DNA of 8,479 nt from Comamonadaceae bacterium (lineage in GTDB: Bacteria > Pseudomonadota > Gammaproteobacteria > Burkholderiales > Burkholderiaceae_C). Location: the NCBI GenBank assembly GCA_947452325.1, contig CANGCZ010000057.1, forward strand, positions 1 to 8,479, in the 5' to 3' direction. Below are positions 1 through 8,479 of the stretch, piece by piece. Positions within the stretch are counted from its first letter, which is position 1; the number at the start of each line of letters is the position of its first letter. Below the pieces are notes generated by a model. It was not told where the DNA came from. It worked only from the letters and a program-made list of their open reading frames with translations, and ran no database searches. The position numbers and the translations under genes were made by a program.

Positions 1-1
1 C

Positions 2-1108
2 GATGAACTCGACGGTCCGCGCGGACGCATTTACCTGATCAAGCAAGTGCTGGAGGGTGAAACCCCGACGCGCGACACACAGCTTCATTTAGACCGTTGC
101 CTGACTTGCCGCAACTGCGAATCCACTTGTCCCAGCGGTGTGCAATACGGCCATTTGGTCGATATTGGCCGCAAGCTGGTGGACGAGAAAGTGCCGCGCC
201 CGGCCAGCGAACAAGCGGTGCGCTGGGCATTGAAAGAAGGCTTGAATTCACCCTTGTTTGCCCCGGCCATGAAACTCGGTCAAACCGTGCGTGGTTTGTT
301 ACCCGGCGGCATCAAAGCCAAGGTGCCCGAGGCGCGCAGTGCAGGCCATTGGCCAAGCCAAACCCATGCGCGCAAAGTATTGATGTTGGCCGGTTGTGTG
401 CAACCCGCCATGAGCCCGAACATCAACAGCGCGACAGCACGCGTTCTAGATGCTTGCGGCATTCAAACCGTGGTCGAGCCCTTGGCCGGTTGCTGCGGGG
501 GCGTGAAATTCCATTTGAACGACCAGGACGGCGCTGTTGTTCAAATGAAAAACAACATAGACGCCTGGTGGCCGCATGTGGCCCAAGGGGTGGAAGCGAT
601 TGTCATGAACGCTTCCGGCTGCGGGGTGACGGTGAAAGATTACGGCCACATACTGCGCAACGATGCTGCCTACGCAGATAAAGCCAAACGCATCAGCGAA
701 TTGACAAAAGACCTGAGCGAGTTATTGCCCGGCTTGGTGCCGGTGCTGCAACAACGCATTGCTCCGCAAGCCGCGCAAGCCCAAGGGCTGATGGCGTTTC
801 ATCCGCCGTGCACTTTGCAGCACGGTCAGCAACTCAAAGGCGGTGTTGAAACGCAGTTGAATGCCCTCGGTTTCAAACTGCGTGTCGCCAGCAACGAAGC
901 GCATTTGTGCTGCGGCTCGGCCGGTACATACAGCGTGTTGCAACCCACCATTGCCACGCAACTGCGGGACCGCAAGCTCGGCCATTTGGGCGAGATGCAA
1001 CCCGCTGCGATATTGAGTGCCAACATCGGTTGCATCACGCATTTGCAAAGCGGCACCTCGGTGCCGGTGCGCCATTGGATAGAAATGGTGGACGTGGCAT
1101 TGGTCTGA
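2..1108 (+). CDS. glcF: Glycolate oxidase iron-sulfur subunit GlcF (5' end cut by window edge)
   Basis: GlcF is the iron-sulfur subunit of membrane-associated glycolate oxidase (GlcDEF), which passes electrons from glycolate oxidation to glyoxylate into the respiratory chain. The frame is open from base 2, giving 368 visible residues before TGA. The family is usually just over 400 residues, so roughly 35-40 are missing, including the first ferredoxin-type Cys cluster. The visible start, DELDGPRGRIYLIKQVLEG, follows that cluster in known GlcF proteins. The second 4Fe-4S motif, CxxCxxCxxxCP, is at C33, C36, C39 and C43 (numbered from base 2). Two cysteine-rich (CCG) domains follow, with GCVQP (C132), CCGG (C164/C165), NASGCG (C207), HPPC (C270), CCGSAGTY (C303/C304) and a late Cys344. 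An internal GTG at base 47 is not the true start, because homology continues upstream of it. glcD and glcE are expected upstream, outside the window. The gene converges on the downstream kinase. Confidence 0.95.
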   Translation, partial: DELDGPRGRIYLIKQVLEGETPTRDTQLHLDRCLTCRNCESTCPSGVQYGHLVDIGRKLVDEKVPRPASEQAVRWALKEGLNSPLFAPAMKLGQTVRGLLPGGIKAKVPEARSAGHWPSQTHARKVLMLAGCVQPAMSPNINSATARVLDACGIQTVVEPLAGCCGGVKFHLNDQDGAVVQMKNNIDAWWPHVAQGVEAIVMNASGCGVTVKDYGHILRNDAAYADKAKRISELTKDLSELLPGLVPVLQQRIAPQAAQAQGLMAFHPPCTLQHGQQLKGGVETQLNALGFKLRVASNEAHLCCGSAGTYSVLQPTIATQLRDRKLGHLGEMQPAAILSANIGCITHLQSGTSVPVRHWIEMVDVALV

Positions 1109-1134
1109 AGACGGCCAGACCAGCAAGCTTGCTG
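1101..1134. repeat. Inverted repeats in the gap between convergent genes, possible weak terminator
   Basis: The 63-base gap between the glcF stop and the stop of the opposing kinase gene begins with two adjacent dyads. TGGTCTG (1101-1107) pairs with CAGACCA (1116-1122) around an 8-base loop, so the first arm covers the end of glcF and its stop codon. A perfect 14-base palindrome, CAGCAAGCTTGCTG, follows at 1121-1134. Location between convergent genes is typical for a bidirectional terminator. Neither arm is followed by a T-tract on either strand, so intrinsic termination is doubtful. The two structures share bases 1121-1122 and could not both form completely. Confidence 0.3.
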
Positions 1135-1171
1135 TACCTGTTCATGCCGCCAGCAGGTGTATCTGCGTTAT

Positions 1172-2951
<1,780 letters not shown>

Positions 2952-2959
<8 letters not shown>

Positions 2960-4700
2960 GCAACACCTCTTTTTTGCTTAGCCAAAGCTCTATGCAAGTC
3001 TGCAAATGGGTTTTGTTCAAAGGCTTGACCAGCACATCGTTCATGCCGGCCTCCAGACAGGCTGCATGGTCCTGCGGGTGGCTGCTGGCGGTCAGGCCGA
3101 TGATGGTCACGTTGCGCAACCGGGGTTGATTCAAAGCGCGTATGGTGCGTGTGGTCTGCAAGCCATCCATGTCGGGCATGATCAAGTCCATCAAAATGAT
3201 GTCCACCGGATGCGCTTGCAAGGTGTCGATACAGGATTGACCGCTGGGGACACTTTGCACCAATGACAGCGGCCACAACTGCTGGCACAGAAAAGTGGCC
3301 ACTTGCAGGTTGACCGGGTTGTCATCCACCAGCAGCAAACGCCAGTACCGGTTGCTGATACCGGGGTCTGTTGAGCCCGGGGCCATATGCGGCAATGGCG
3401 GCGGGTCGCAGGGCAGCAAGGGAATACGGAACCAGAAGGTCGAGCCTTTGCCGCGCTCGCTGTGCATGCCTATATCGCCGCCGAACAAGTCAACCAGGCC
3501 TTTGCAAATCGCCAGCCCCAGACCGGCACCGCCGAATTGGCGCTGCGTTTCCTGGTCTGCATGCTCAAAGCGGTTGAAGATAAAAGCTTGCAATTCCGGG
3601 GCTATGCCAACACCGGTGTCTTTGACTTCAAACAGCAGTTGTTGATTGTCACGCTGGATATTGAGTTGCACGACACCGCTGGGAGTGAATTTGAACGCGT
3701 TATCGATCAAGTGACACAAAACGTCTTTCAAGCGCGCTGAGTCCGTGTTGACCCATTCGGGCAACTGCGGGCTCAAGCGGGCGCGAAATTGCACCGGACT
3801 GTCCGGGGCACGCGCGAAATTCAGCATGCATTGCTCGAACGCGTCGCGTAAACGTGTGGGCTTGAGTTGCAAGGGCATGCGAGCGGCTTGTATTTGAGAG
3901 AAATCCAGAATCTGATTGACCAGTTTGAGCAAATGATCGGTAGATTCGCGCACCAGCGCCGCTGTGCGCAATCCTTGCGGGTCGTTGGCGAGTTCGTTGT
4001 GTATCACCTCGTTAAAACCCAGAATCGCGTTCATGGGCGTGCGCAGTTCGTGACCGACCGAGGCCAGAAACTGGTCCTTGTAAGACTCGGCGTTGAGCAG
4101 CGCCGCCCGCGCCTCGCTGAGCTCCTGGTTGCGCACATTGATCTCATCTAGCTGTTTCAGGTAGATGCGCTGGTAAATCAACAAACCAATCAGCAGACTG
4201 ATCGCGGTAAAAATGTAATTACCCACAGACCACAACAAATGCTGGTGCCCGTAGACATAACTGACCGGCAGCCAGCCCTTTTCCGTCAACGGTATCAAGG
4301 ACAGCACAGAGACGATGACCAGGCCTATCCAAACCAGCGAGTCCCGCCAGCCGAGCAAAAACACGGCCGGCACCGGTAACACCATCAGCCAGATCATGGT
4401 CGTGGAAAACAGGCCACCGGTGACCCAGACCGCGTAATAAATCAGCAGCGCGGATTGCGCCAACAGCAAATGCGTGGTCAGACGCATGGACCATTGCCAG
4501 CGCCAAAAGGACAGCCCGGTCAGCACCACGCCGGCCATGGTCAACCAGAAGGCGTGGTGAAACGCAAACGGCTCAATCAACAGCAAAAACACCAACAGAT
4601 TGATCAAAATAGCGCCGAAAAAAATCGCGAACACCGAAAACTGTTGGCGCTGCACCTCTTGCGGCATATGCAGATAAAGATGTTGAAGCCAGCGGAACAT
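2952..4700 (-). CDS. Membrane-bound hybrid sensor histidine kinase with C-terminal receiver (first of a tandem pair)
   Basis: This 582-residue protein has the same architecture as the next gene. About six membrane segments lie within residues 19-176 (approximately 19-44, 48-66, 76-92, 101-117, 121-137, 158-176). A linker follows, then HisKA (about 207-272) with phosphoacceptor His217 in GHELRTPMN. The HATPase domain (about 316-430) has N334, G1 DTGVGI (361-366) and G2 GGAGLGLAI (390-398). The receiver (about 453-574) has D459/D460, phosphoacceptor Asp505, Thr537 and Lys559. The membrane part shares clear motifs with its neighbour at a constant offset of six residues: TGGLFS at 94-99, then W, then a VLP segment, GWLP at 142-145 and IYQRIYL at 175-181. 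This suggests tandem duplication followed by divergence. The start lies 21 bases after the peroxidase stop; only a weak AGAG precedes it. No HPt or DNA-binding domain is present, so the phosphate must go to a partner outside the window. The ligand is unknown. Confidence 0.93.
2966..2970 (-). promoter_or_regulatory. Ribosome binding site for the second kinase gene
   Basis: On the minus strand AGAGG lies 6 bases before the ATG at 2959, inside the last codons of the upstream kinase gene. It supports this ATG over later ones and indicates that the overlapping gene is initiated on its own site as well as by coupling to the gene before it. Confidence 0.6.
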
Positions 4701-4721
4701 GGGTCGCTCTGAGCTTGTGCT

Positions 4722-5210
4722 TTAACCGGGTAGAAGTGCTTTTTCGATGTCTGCGGTAAGCGCCGCCGGTTTATCCAGCGGGGCATAACGCTTGATGACT
4801 TGTCCGTCCCGCCCGATCAGAAACTTGGTGAAGTTCCACTTGATGCCTTCACTGCCCAGCAAGCCGGGGGCTTGTTGTTTCAGCCATTGAAACAGCGGAT
4901 GTGTTTGCTGGCCGTTGACATCGATTTTCTCCATCATGGGAAAAGTCACGCCGTAGTTTTTCTGGCAGAAAGCGCCGATCTCTGCATTGCTGCCCGGGTC
5001 TTGTGCGCCGAACTGGTTGCAAGGAAAACCCAGAACCGCCAGTCCGCGCCCGCCATAAGTTTGGTGCAGCGCTTGCAGTCCGGCGAATTGCGGGGTGAAC
5101 CCGCAGGCACTGGCCGTGTTGACGATCAAAAGTACTTGGCCACGGTAATCAGCCAGGTTGACCGTTTCACCACCGATGCCGGTGGCGTGGTAGTCATAAA
5201 TAGAAGACAT
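4722..5210 (-). CDS. Glutathione peroxidase family protein, probably thioredoxin-dependent
   Basis: This 162-residue protein is the normal length for a bacterial Gpx/BtuE-type peroxidase and has a thioredoxin fold. It reduces hydrogen peroxide and organic hydroperoxides. The peroxidatic residue is Cys36 in NTASACGF (31-38), a Cys rather than selenocysteine. The other active-site residues of the family are present: Gln70 in GFPCNQFGAQ, and Trp125-Asn126 in KWNFTKFL. Cys82 in FCQKNYG matches the resolving Cys of yeast Gpx3 (Cys36/Cys82), so thioredoxin is the likelier reductant; Cys64 is also conserved in that group. No signal peptide is visible, so it is probably cytoplasmic. The frame stays open upstream to about 5528, but that part lies inside the permease gene in another frame and shows no Gpx homology. 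The start at 5210 begins MSSIYDYHA, fits the family and has an upstream purine-rich site. It starts 2 bases after the permease stop and is likely co-transcribed with it. Confidence 0.93.
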   Translation of the reverse strand: MSSIYDYHATGIGGETVNLADYRGQVLLIVNTASACGFTPQFAGLQALHQTYGGRGLAVLGFPCNQFGAQDPGSNAEIGAFCQKNYGVTFPMMEKIDVNGQQTHPLFQWLKQQAPGLLGSEGIKWNFTKFLIGRDGQVIKRYAPLDKPAALTADIEKALLPG

Positions 5211-5212
5211 AT

Positions 5213-6091
5213 TCAATGCTCTTTCTTGCTGTGATGTTGGATTGTCGCCAATATGGCGGCAAACACAATCAGCAAACCTCCGGTGATTTTGCGCAAGCTC
5301 AGCGCTGACACACCCATGTACACAGAGGAGGCCGAGGCAAAAACGATTTCGGACAGCATGATCAAAGCAGTTGTGTTTGCCGGTAATCTTGCCGCGCCGT
5401 ATTGCAGGCTGAGGTTGGACAAGAGCAGGCACAGCGACAAACCCAAGGCATACGGCCACCAGCTGAGATCTGTCGGCAGACTGACCAGCGAAGCGGGCAA
5501 GGCGATGGCGGCGACCGCGCTCAGGCACATGCCGCCGGCAAACATGGCACCCATGCGATCGGTCTCGGGCAAATGCGCCAGTTTGCGCAGCATGGCGTTG
5601 TTCAGCGCAAAACTCGCGCCGCCAAGCAGTGCCAGCCAGTCCATGGCGTTATCCGGCAGCGGCCAAGGGGTGTCGGGGGTTTTCAAGACCAGAGCCACCC
5701 CGGTCAGCGCCAGCGCCAGCCGCAGCATGGCTTGTCGATCGGGTTTTTCGCCCAACAGCCACCAGGCAAACAACACTGACCAGGCCGGCATGGTGTAGAA
5801 CAACAGCACCACGCGCACCACATCGCCTTGTGCGACGGCCCAGTTAAAGCCGAAGTTGGTCAGGCCTGAACCCAGAAACAACCACCAGAGTTGCGGCTGC
5901 TGGCGCAAACTGAGAAACCACTGGGGGCGCAGCAAGCTGATGAAGGCAAAAGACAGGCCGTACATCAAGGCGGTGGCCCACAGCGGGTGCAGACCGAGCG
6001 ACTGCATTTCGCGAAACGGCCACCAGCTCAGGCCGAAGACCAGCGCATTGGCCAGCAAACCCAGCACCGGCCCCAGGGCTGGAAGTGCCAT
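5213..6091 (-). CDS. EamA/DMT-family membrane permease, substrate unknown
   Basis: This 292-residue, very hydrophobic protein has the size and two-repeat layout of 10-helix drug/metabolite transporters of the EamA (RhaT-like) group. Repeat one spans about residues 9-137, with the YTMPAWSVLFAWWLLGE stretch ending near Glu115. Repeat two spans about 152-285, with ALIMLSEIVFASASS near 242-256, the counterpart of the conserved Pro/Glu region in these families. A short charged tail, HHSKKEH, ends the protein. Members export or import metabolites, amino acids or drugs; the sequence does not say which substrate applies here. The ATG lies 3 bases after the lplT stop and the TGA 2 bases before the peroxidase ATG, so it is probably in the middle of an operon. 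Its own ribosome binding site is poor (GAGG lies only one base from the ATG), consistent with translational coupling to lplT. Confidence 0.88.
   Translation of the reverse strand: MALPALGPVLGLLANALVFGLSWWPFREMQSLGLHPLWATALMYGLSFAFISLLRPQWFLSLRQQPQLWWLFLGSGLTNFGFNWAVAQGDVVRVVLLFYTMPAWSVLFAWWLLGEKPDRQAMLRLALALTGVALVLKTPDTPWPLPDNAMDWLALLGGASFALNNAMLRKLAHLPETDRMGAMFAGGMCLSAVAAIALPASLVSLPTDLSWWPYALGLSLCLLLSNLSLQYGAARLPANTTALIMLSEIVFASASSVYMGVSALSLRKITGGLLIVFAAILATIQHHSKKEH
5219..5227 (-). promoter_or_regulatory. Ribosome binding site that fixes the peroxidase start
   Basis: On the minus strand the purine run AAGAAAGAG ends 8 bases before the ATG at 5210. It lies in the last codons of the permease gene. 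Together with the homology boundary it favours this start over the longer open frame that runs further into the permease gene. Confidence 0.45.
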
Positions 6092-6094
6092 GCC

Positions 6095-7399
6095 TCAGTG
6101 CCCCGGGTCTTGGCGGGCAATGTCCATCAGGCGCTCGACCTCGTCGCGGTGCTGTACGCAGTTATTGGCGTGCCAGCGCTGAATCAGCCACATATTGCCC
6201 GCCACAAACAAGCCAAAGCACACAATCGCTGCGAACGCGCTCAAGCCCAGGCCGGTGGCCAGTGCATACAGGCCACCCAGCGCCAATATGCAGGCTTGCT
6301 CGTTGAAGTTTTGTACAGCGATAGAGCGGCCAGCGCCCATCAGGTTATGGCCCCGGTGTTGCAGCAAAGCATTCATGGGCACCACCAGAAAACCGCCCAA
6401 GCCGCCGAGCAGGATGAAAAACGGCGCTGCAATCCATACGTTGTTGATGAAGTTCATCACCAGAATCAACAGCCCCATGGCGATGCCCAGCACCATGACA
6501 CGCGGCGCGTCGGTGAGCTTCATGCGCAGTGATGCAATGACGGCGCCCGCTGCCGTGCCGATGGCAACCACACCGACCAGCGATGAGGCCTGAGTGGTGG
6601 AGTAGCCCAGCGCCACCGAGCTCCAGGCCAGCACGATGTAACGCAAATTGCCGCTGGCGCCCCAGAATAAGGTGGTGGTGGCCAGCGATATCTGACCCAG
6701 CCGGTCGCGCCACAGCAACAGATTGCAGCGCCAGAAGTCGGGTGCAAGTGCGAGCAGGTTGTAGGCCAGACTGTGTTGGGCTTGGCTGCGTAACGGCACC
6801 ATCTCAACACCGGTTTGCGGAATGCGGGTATTGAACCAGGCCGCCAGGCCGTAAAGCAGCACGATGACGCTGATGGCGGCTTCGGGCGGCGTGTCTATGC
6901 CTGTGTCTATAAATGGAAGGTCAAAACTCAACAAAGCGCCTGAGATGTGCGGCCCGACCAGTTGACCGCCGATCAGCACCCCCAAAATGATGGAGCTGAT
7001 GGTCAAACCTTCGATCCAGCCGTTGGCCTTGACCAGCAGCGAGGGCGGCAGCAACTCGGTGAGGATGCCGTATTTGGCCGGGGAGTAAGCGGCGGCGCCT
7101 AAGCCCACGATGGCATAAGACAGCAAGGGATGTGAGCCAAACAGCATCATCAAACAGCCCAGCACCTTGATGCCGTTGCTCATGAACATGACCTGCCCTT
7201 TGGGCCGGGAGTCGGCAAACGCACCGACAAAAGGCGCCAGCACCACGTAAAACAATGCAAACATGGGCACCAGCGCGGCACGCTGCCACTCGGCGCCGCC
7301 CGAGGCTTTGATCATTTCAACCGCAGCGACAAACAATGCGTTGTCCGCCAGCGAGCTGAAAAATTGCGCCGCCATGATGGTGTAAAAACCGCGCTTCAT
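6095..7399 (-). CDS. lplT: Lysophospholipid transporter LplT (MFS family)
   Basis: LplT is an inner-membrane major facilitator protein that flips lysophospholipids, mainly lysophosphatidylethanolamine, to the inner leaflet for re-acylation. This 434-residue protein is somewhat longer than E. coli LplT (about 400) and has about 12 hydrophobic segments. Family motifs seen are AQFFSSLADNALF (11-23), FVGAFADSRPKGQVMF (57-72), GAAAYSPAKYGILTEL (101-116), LVKANGWIE (122-130), LWRDRLGQISLATTTLFWG (229-247) and the PMNALLQHRG...GAGRSIAVQN region (341-364). The start MKRGFYTIMAAQFF agrees with betaproteobacterial relatives. No convincing Shine-Dalgarno precedes it; CTAGG is about 12 bases upstream. 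In E. coli lplT is followed by aas, the acyltransferase partner; here it is followed by a DMT permease and no aas is visible. It diverges from alr across a 131-base gap, which probably holds its promoter. Confidence 0.92.
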   Translation of the reverse strand: MKRGFYTIMAAQFFSSLADNALFVAAVEMIKASGGAEWQRAALVPMFALFYVVLAPFVGAFADSRPKGQVMFMSNGIKVLGCLMMLFGSHPLLSYAIVGLGAAAYSPAKYGILTELLPPSLLVKANGWIEGLTISSIILGVLIGGQLVGPHISGALLSFDLPFIDTGIDTPPEAAISVIVLLYGLAAWFNTRIPQTGVEMVPLRSQAQHSLAYNLLALAPDFWRCNLLLWRDRLGQISLATTTLFWGASGNLRYIVLAWSSVALGYSTTQASSLVGVVAIGTAAGAVIASLRMKLTDAPRVMVLGIAMGLLILVMNFINNVWIAAPFFILLGGLGGFLVVPMNALLQHRGHNLMGAGRSIAVQNFNEQACILALGGLYALATGLGLSAFAAIVCFGLFVAGNMWLIQRWHANNCVQHRDEVERLMDIARQDPGH

Positions 7400-7530
7400 A
7401 AATACGGAGGCCTAGCAGACAAGCGGTGGGTTTGAATCAAAAAGAAATCTATTTTCAAGATACAGGCCTTTGAGCTTGGCGGTTATATCACGCCACTTCG
7501 CGGCATTCGCGCCCTGCGACAATCCCCCAC
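7400..7530. promoter_or_regulatory. Divergent promoter region between lplT and alr
   Basis: This 131-base gap is the only non-coding stretch of notable size. It contains an AT-rich island at about 7431-7463 in otherwise GC-rich surroundings, as expected for promoters. Towards lplT (minus strand) a TTGAAA at 7458-7453 is a fair -35 candidate, but the -10 at the right distance is weak. Towards alr, TTGAAT (7432-7437) could pair with AAGATA (7457-7462) at a long 19-base spacing, or TTATAT (7483-7488) could serve as a -10 with a poor -35. No clear operator dyad was found. The region assignment is reasonable; the individual boxes are guesses. Confidence 0.4.
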
Positions 7531-8479
7531 ATGCCACGTCCTGTCCATGCGCTCATCCATACTGACGCCCTGCGTCACAATCTCGCCCGCTTGCGCCAGG
7601 CGTGCCCGCAGTCGCGGGTGTGGGCGGTGGTCAAGGCGAATGCCTATGGCCACGGGCTGGCACATGTGTTTGAAGGCTTGCGCGGCGCAGACGGTTTTGC
7701 ATTGCTGGATTTGAACGAGGCGCAAACCTTGCGCGATCTGGGTTGGCGCGGGCCGTTGCTGTTGCTCGAAGGCGTTTTCGAGCAACGTGATCTGGAGTTG
7801 TGTTCGCGGCTTGATCTGTGGCATGTGGTGCACCACGAAGCGCAAATCGACATGCTGAGTAAACACAAAACCCAGGTGCCGCAACGCGTGTTTTTGAAAA
7901 TGAATTCGGGCATGAACCGCCTGGGCTTCACACCACAGGCCTTTCGTTCGGCTTGGGTGCGTTTGAACGCCTTGCCGCAAGTCGATGAAATTTCGCTGAT
8001 GACGCATTTCGCCCGGGCGGATGACGCGCATGGCGTGGATGCGCAGTGGCAAGTGTTTGAGCAGCACAGCAGCGATTTGCCCGGCGAGCGTAGCCTGGCC
8101 AACAGCGCGGCAGTGTTGCGCCACGGCACGCGCGACCAGGTGGCCGCTGATTGGGTGCGCACCGGTATTGCCTTGTACGGCAGTTCGCCCGACCATGGTT
8201 TGCATGATGCAGCGCATTGGGGCTTGCACCCGGCCATGAGTTTGCGCAGCCGCTTGGTGGGCGTCCAGCGGCTCAAGCCGGGCGACAGTGTGGGTTATGG
8301 CGGCACGTTCACTGCAGCGCGTGACATGGCGGTGGGCATCGTCGCCTGCGGTTATGCCGACGGCTATCCGCGCCACGCACCTACCGGCACGCCGGTGCTG
8401 GTCAATGGTTTGCGCACCCGTACGCTAGGCCGGGTCAGCATGGACATGTTGTGTGTGGACTTGGTAGATCTGCCTGGCG
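7531..8479 (+). CDS. alr: Alanine racemase (3' end cut by window edge)
   Basis: This enzyme interconverts L- and D-alanine using pyridoxal phosphate, supplying D-alanine for peptidoglycan. The frame from ATG 7531 stays open to the window end: 316 codons, with about 40-55 residues missing compared with the usual 355-370. The PLP lysine is Lys35 in VVKANAYGHG. Further landmarks are FLKMNSGMNRLGF (121-133), with Lys123 at the carbamylated-lysine position and Arg130; NSAA (191-194); Arg210 before TGIALYG, which contacts the pyridine nitrogen; the catalytic Tyr256 in GYGGTF; GYADGYPR (274-281); and GRVSMDM (300-306) with Met304-Asp305. All key residues visible in this part are intact, so the gene is probably functional. 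The start MPRPVHALIHTDALRHNL matches family N-termini, though no good Shine-Dalgarno is seen. Alr and the catabolic DadX cannot be told apart for certain here; the lack of dadA next to it and the divergent lplT favour alr. Confidence 0.95.
   Translation, partial: MPRPVHALIHTDALRHNLARLRQACPQSRVWAVVKANAYGHGLAHVFEGLRGADGFALLDLNEAQTLRDLGWRGPLLLLEGVFEQRDLELCSRLDLWHVVHHEAQIDMLSKHKTQVPQRVFLKMNSGMNRLGFTPQAFRSAWVRLNALPQVDEISLMTHFARADDAHGVDAQWQVFEQHSSDLPGERSLANSAAVLRHGTRDQVAADWVRTGIALYGSSPDHGLHDAAHWGLHPAMSLRSRLVGVQRLKPGDSVGYGGTFTAARDMAVGIVACGYADGYPRHAPTGTPVLVNGLRTRTLGRVSMDMLCVDLVDLPG

Noticed and set aside
1104..1121. Resemblance of the GCCGTCTTCAGAC segment (minus strand) to a Neisseria DNA uptake sequence
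   Set aside because: It does not match the GCCGTCTGAA core beyond the first seven bases, occurs once that I noticed, and the gene content points to Comamonadaceae rather than Neisseriaceae.
5211..5528. N-terminal extension of the peroxidase to a start at 5528
   Set aside because: The extension overlaps the permease gene in another frame and has no Gpx-like sequence. The start at 5210 has a purine-rich upstream site and gives the normal family length.
5891..6532. Plus-strand open frame of 213 codons opposite the permease and lplT genes
   Set aside because: It crosses the junction of two real minus-strand genes and its product is Gln/His/Ala-rich without any family feature.
7483..8376. Open frame of 297 codons on the minus strand, antisense to alr
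   Set aside because: It lies almost wholly opposite the well-supported alr gene, its translation is rich in His, Gln and Arg with no recognisable domain, and long antisense frames are expected opposite GC-rich genes.

Overview
The window looks like ordinary chromosomal DNA from a betaproteobacterium of the order Burkholderiales, most likely the Comamonadaceae. The base composition is moderately GC-rich by eye. The Alr, LplT and GlcF proteins match from memory the forms found in that group, and lplT facing away from alr is an arrangement I recall from Burkholderiales. The organism call is an inference; no database search was possible.

Layout. A glycolate oxidase iron-sulfur subunit gene (glcF, 2-1108, +) enters from the left edge without its 5' end. 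It converges on a block of five closely packed minus-strand genes, which in transcription order are: a lysophospholipid transporter-like MFS gene (lplT, 7399-6095), an EamA/DMT-family permease (6091-5213), a thioredoxin-type glutathione peroxidase (5210-4722), and two membrane-bound hybrid sensor histidine kinases in tandem (4700-2952 and 2959-1172). The junctions are a 3-base gap, a 2-base gap, a 21-base gap and an 8-base overlap, so the block could be a single operon. A 131-base AT-containing gap (7400-7530) separates lplT from a divergent alanine racemase gene (alr, 7531 to the right edge, +), which lacks its 3' end. No stretch over 300 bases is without a gene. I saw no tRNA, rRNA, CRISPR array, insertion sequence or prophage gene.

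How the genes may work together. GlcF belongs to glycolate oxidation (GlcDEF) and Alr to D-alanine supply for peptidoglycan; both are standalone core functions. The minus-strand block combines inner-membrane phospholipid handling (LplT), a small-molecule permease, a peroxidase of a type that reduces organic and lipid hydroperoxides, and two kinases that share an uncharacterised multi-pass membrane sensor. The two kinases are the most interesting part: they look like diverged duplicates, each has a fused C-terminal receiver, neither has an HPt or output domain, and no response regulator is encoded in the window. Any link to envelope or peroxide stress is speculation from proximity alone.
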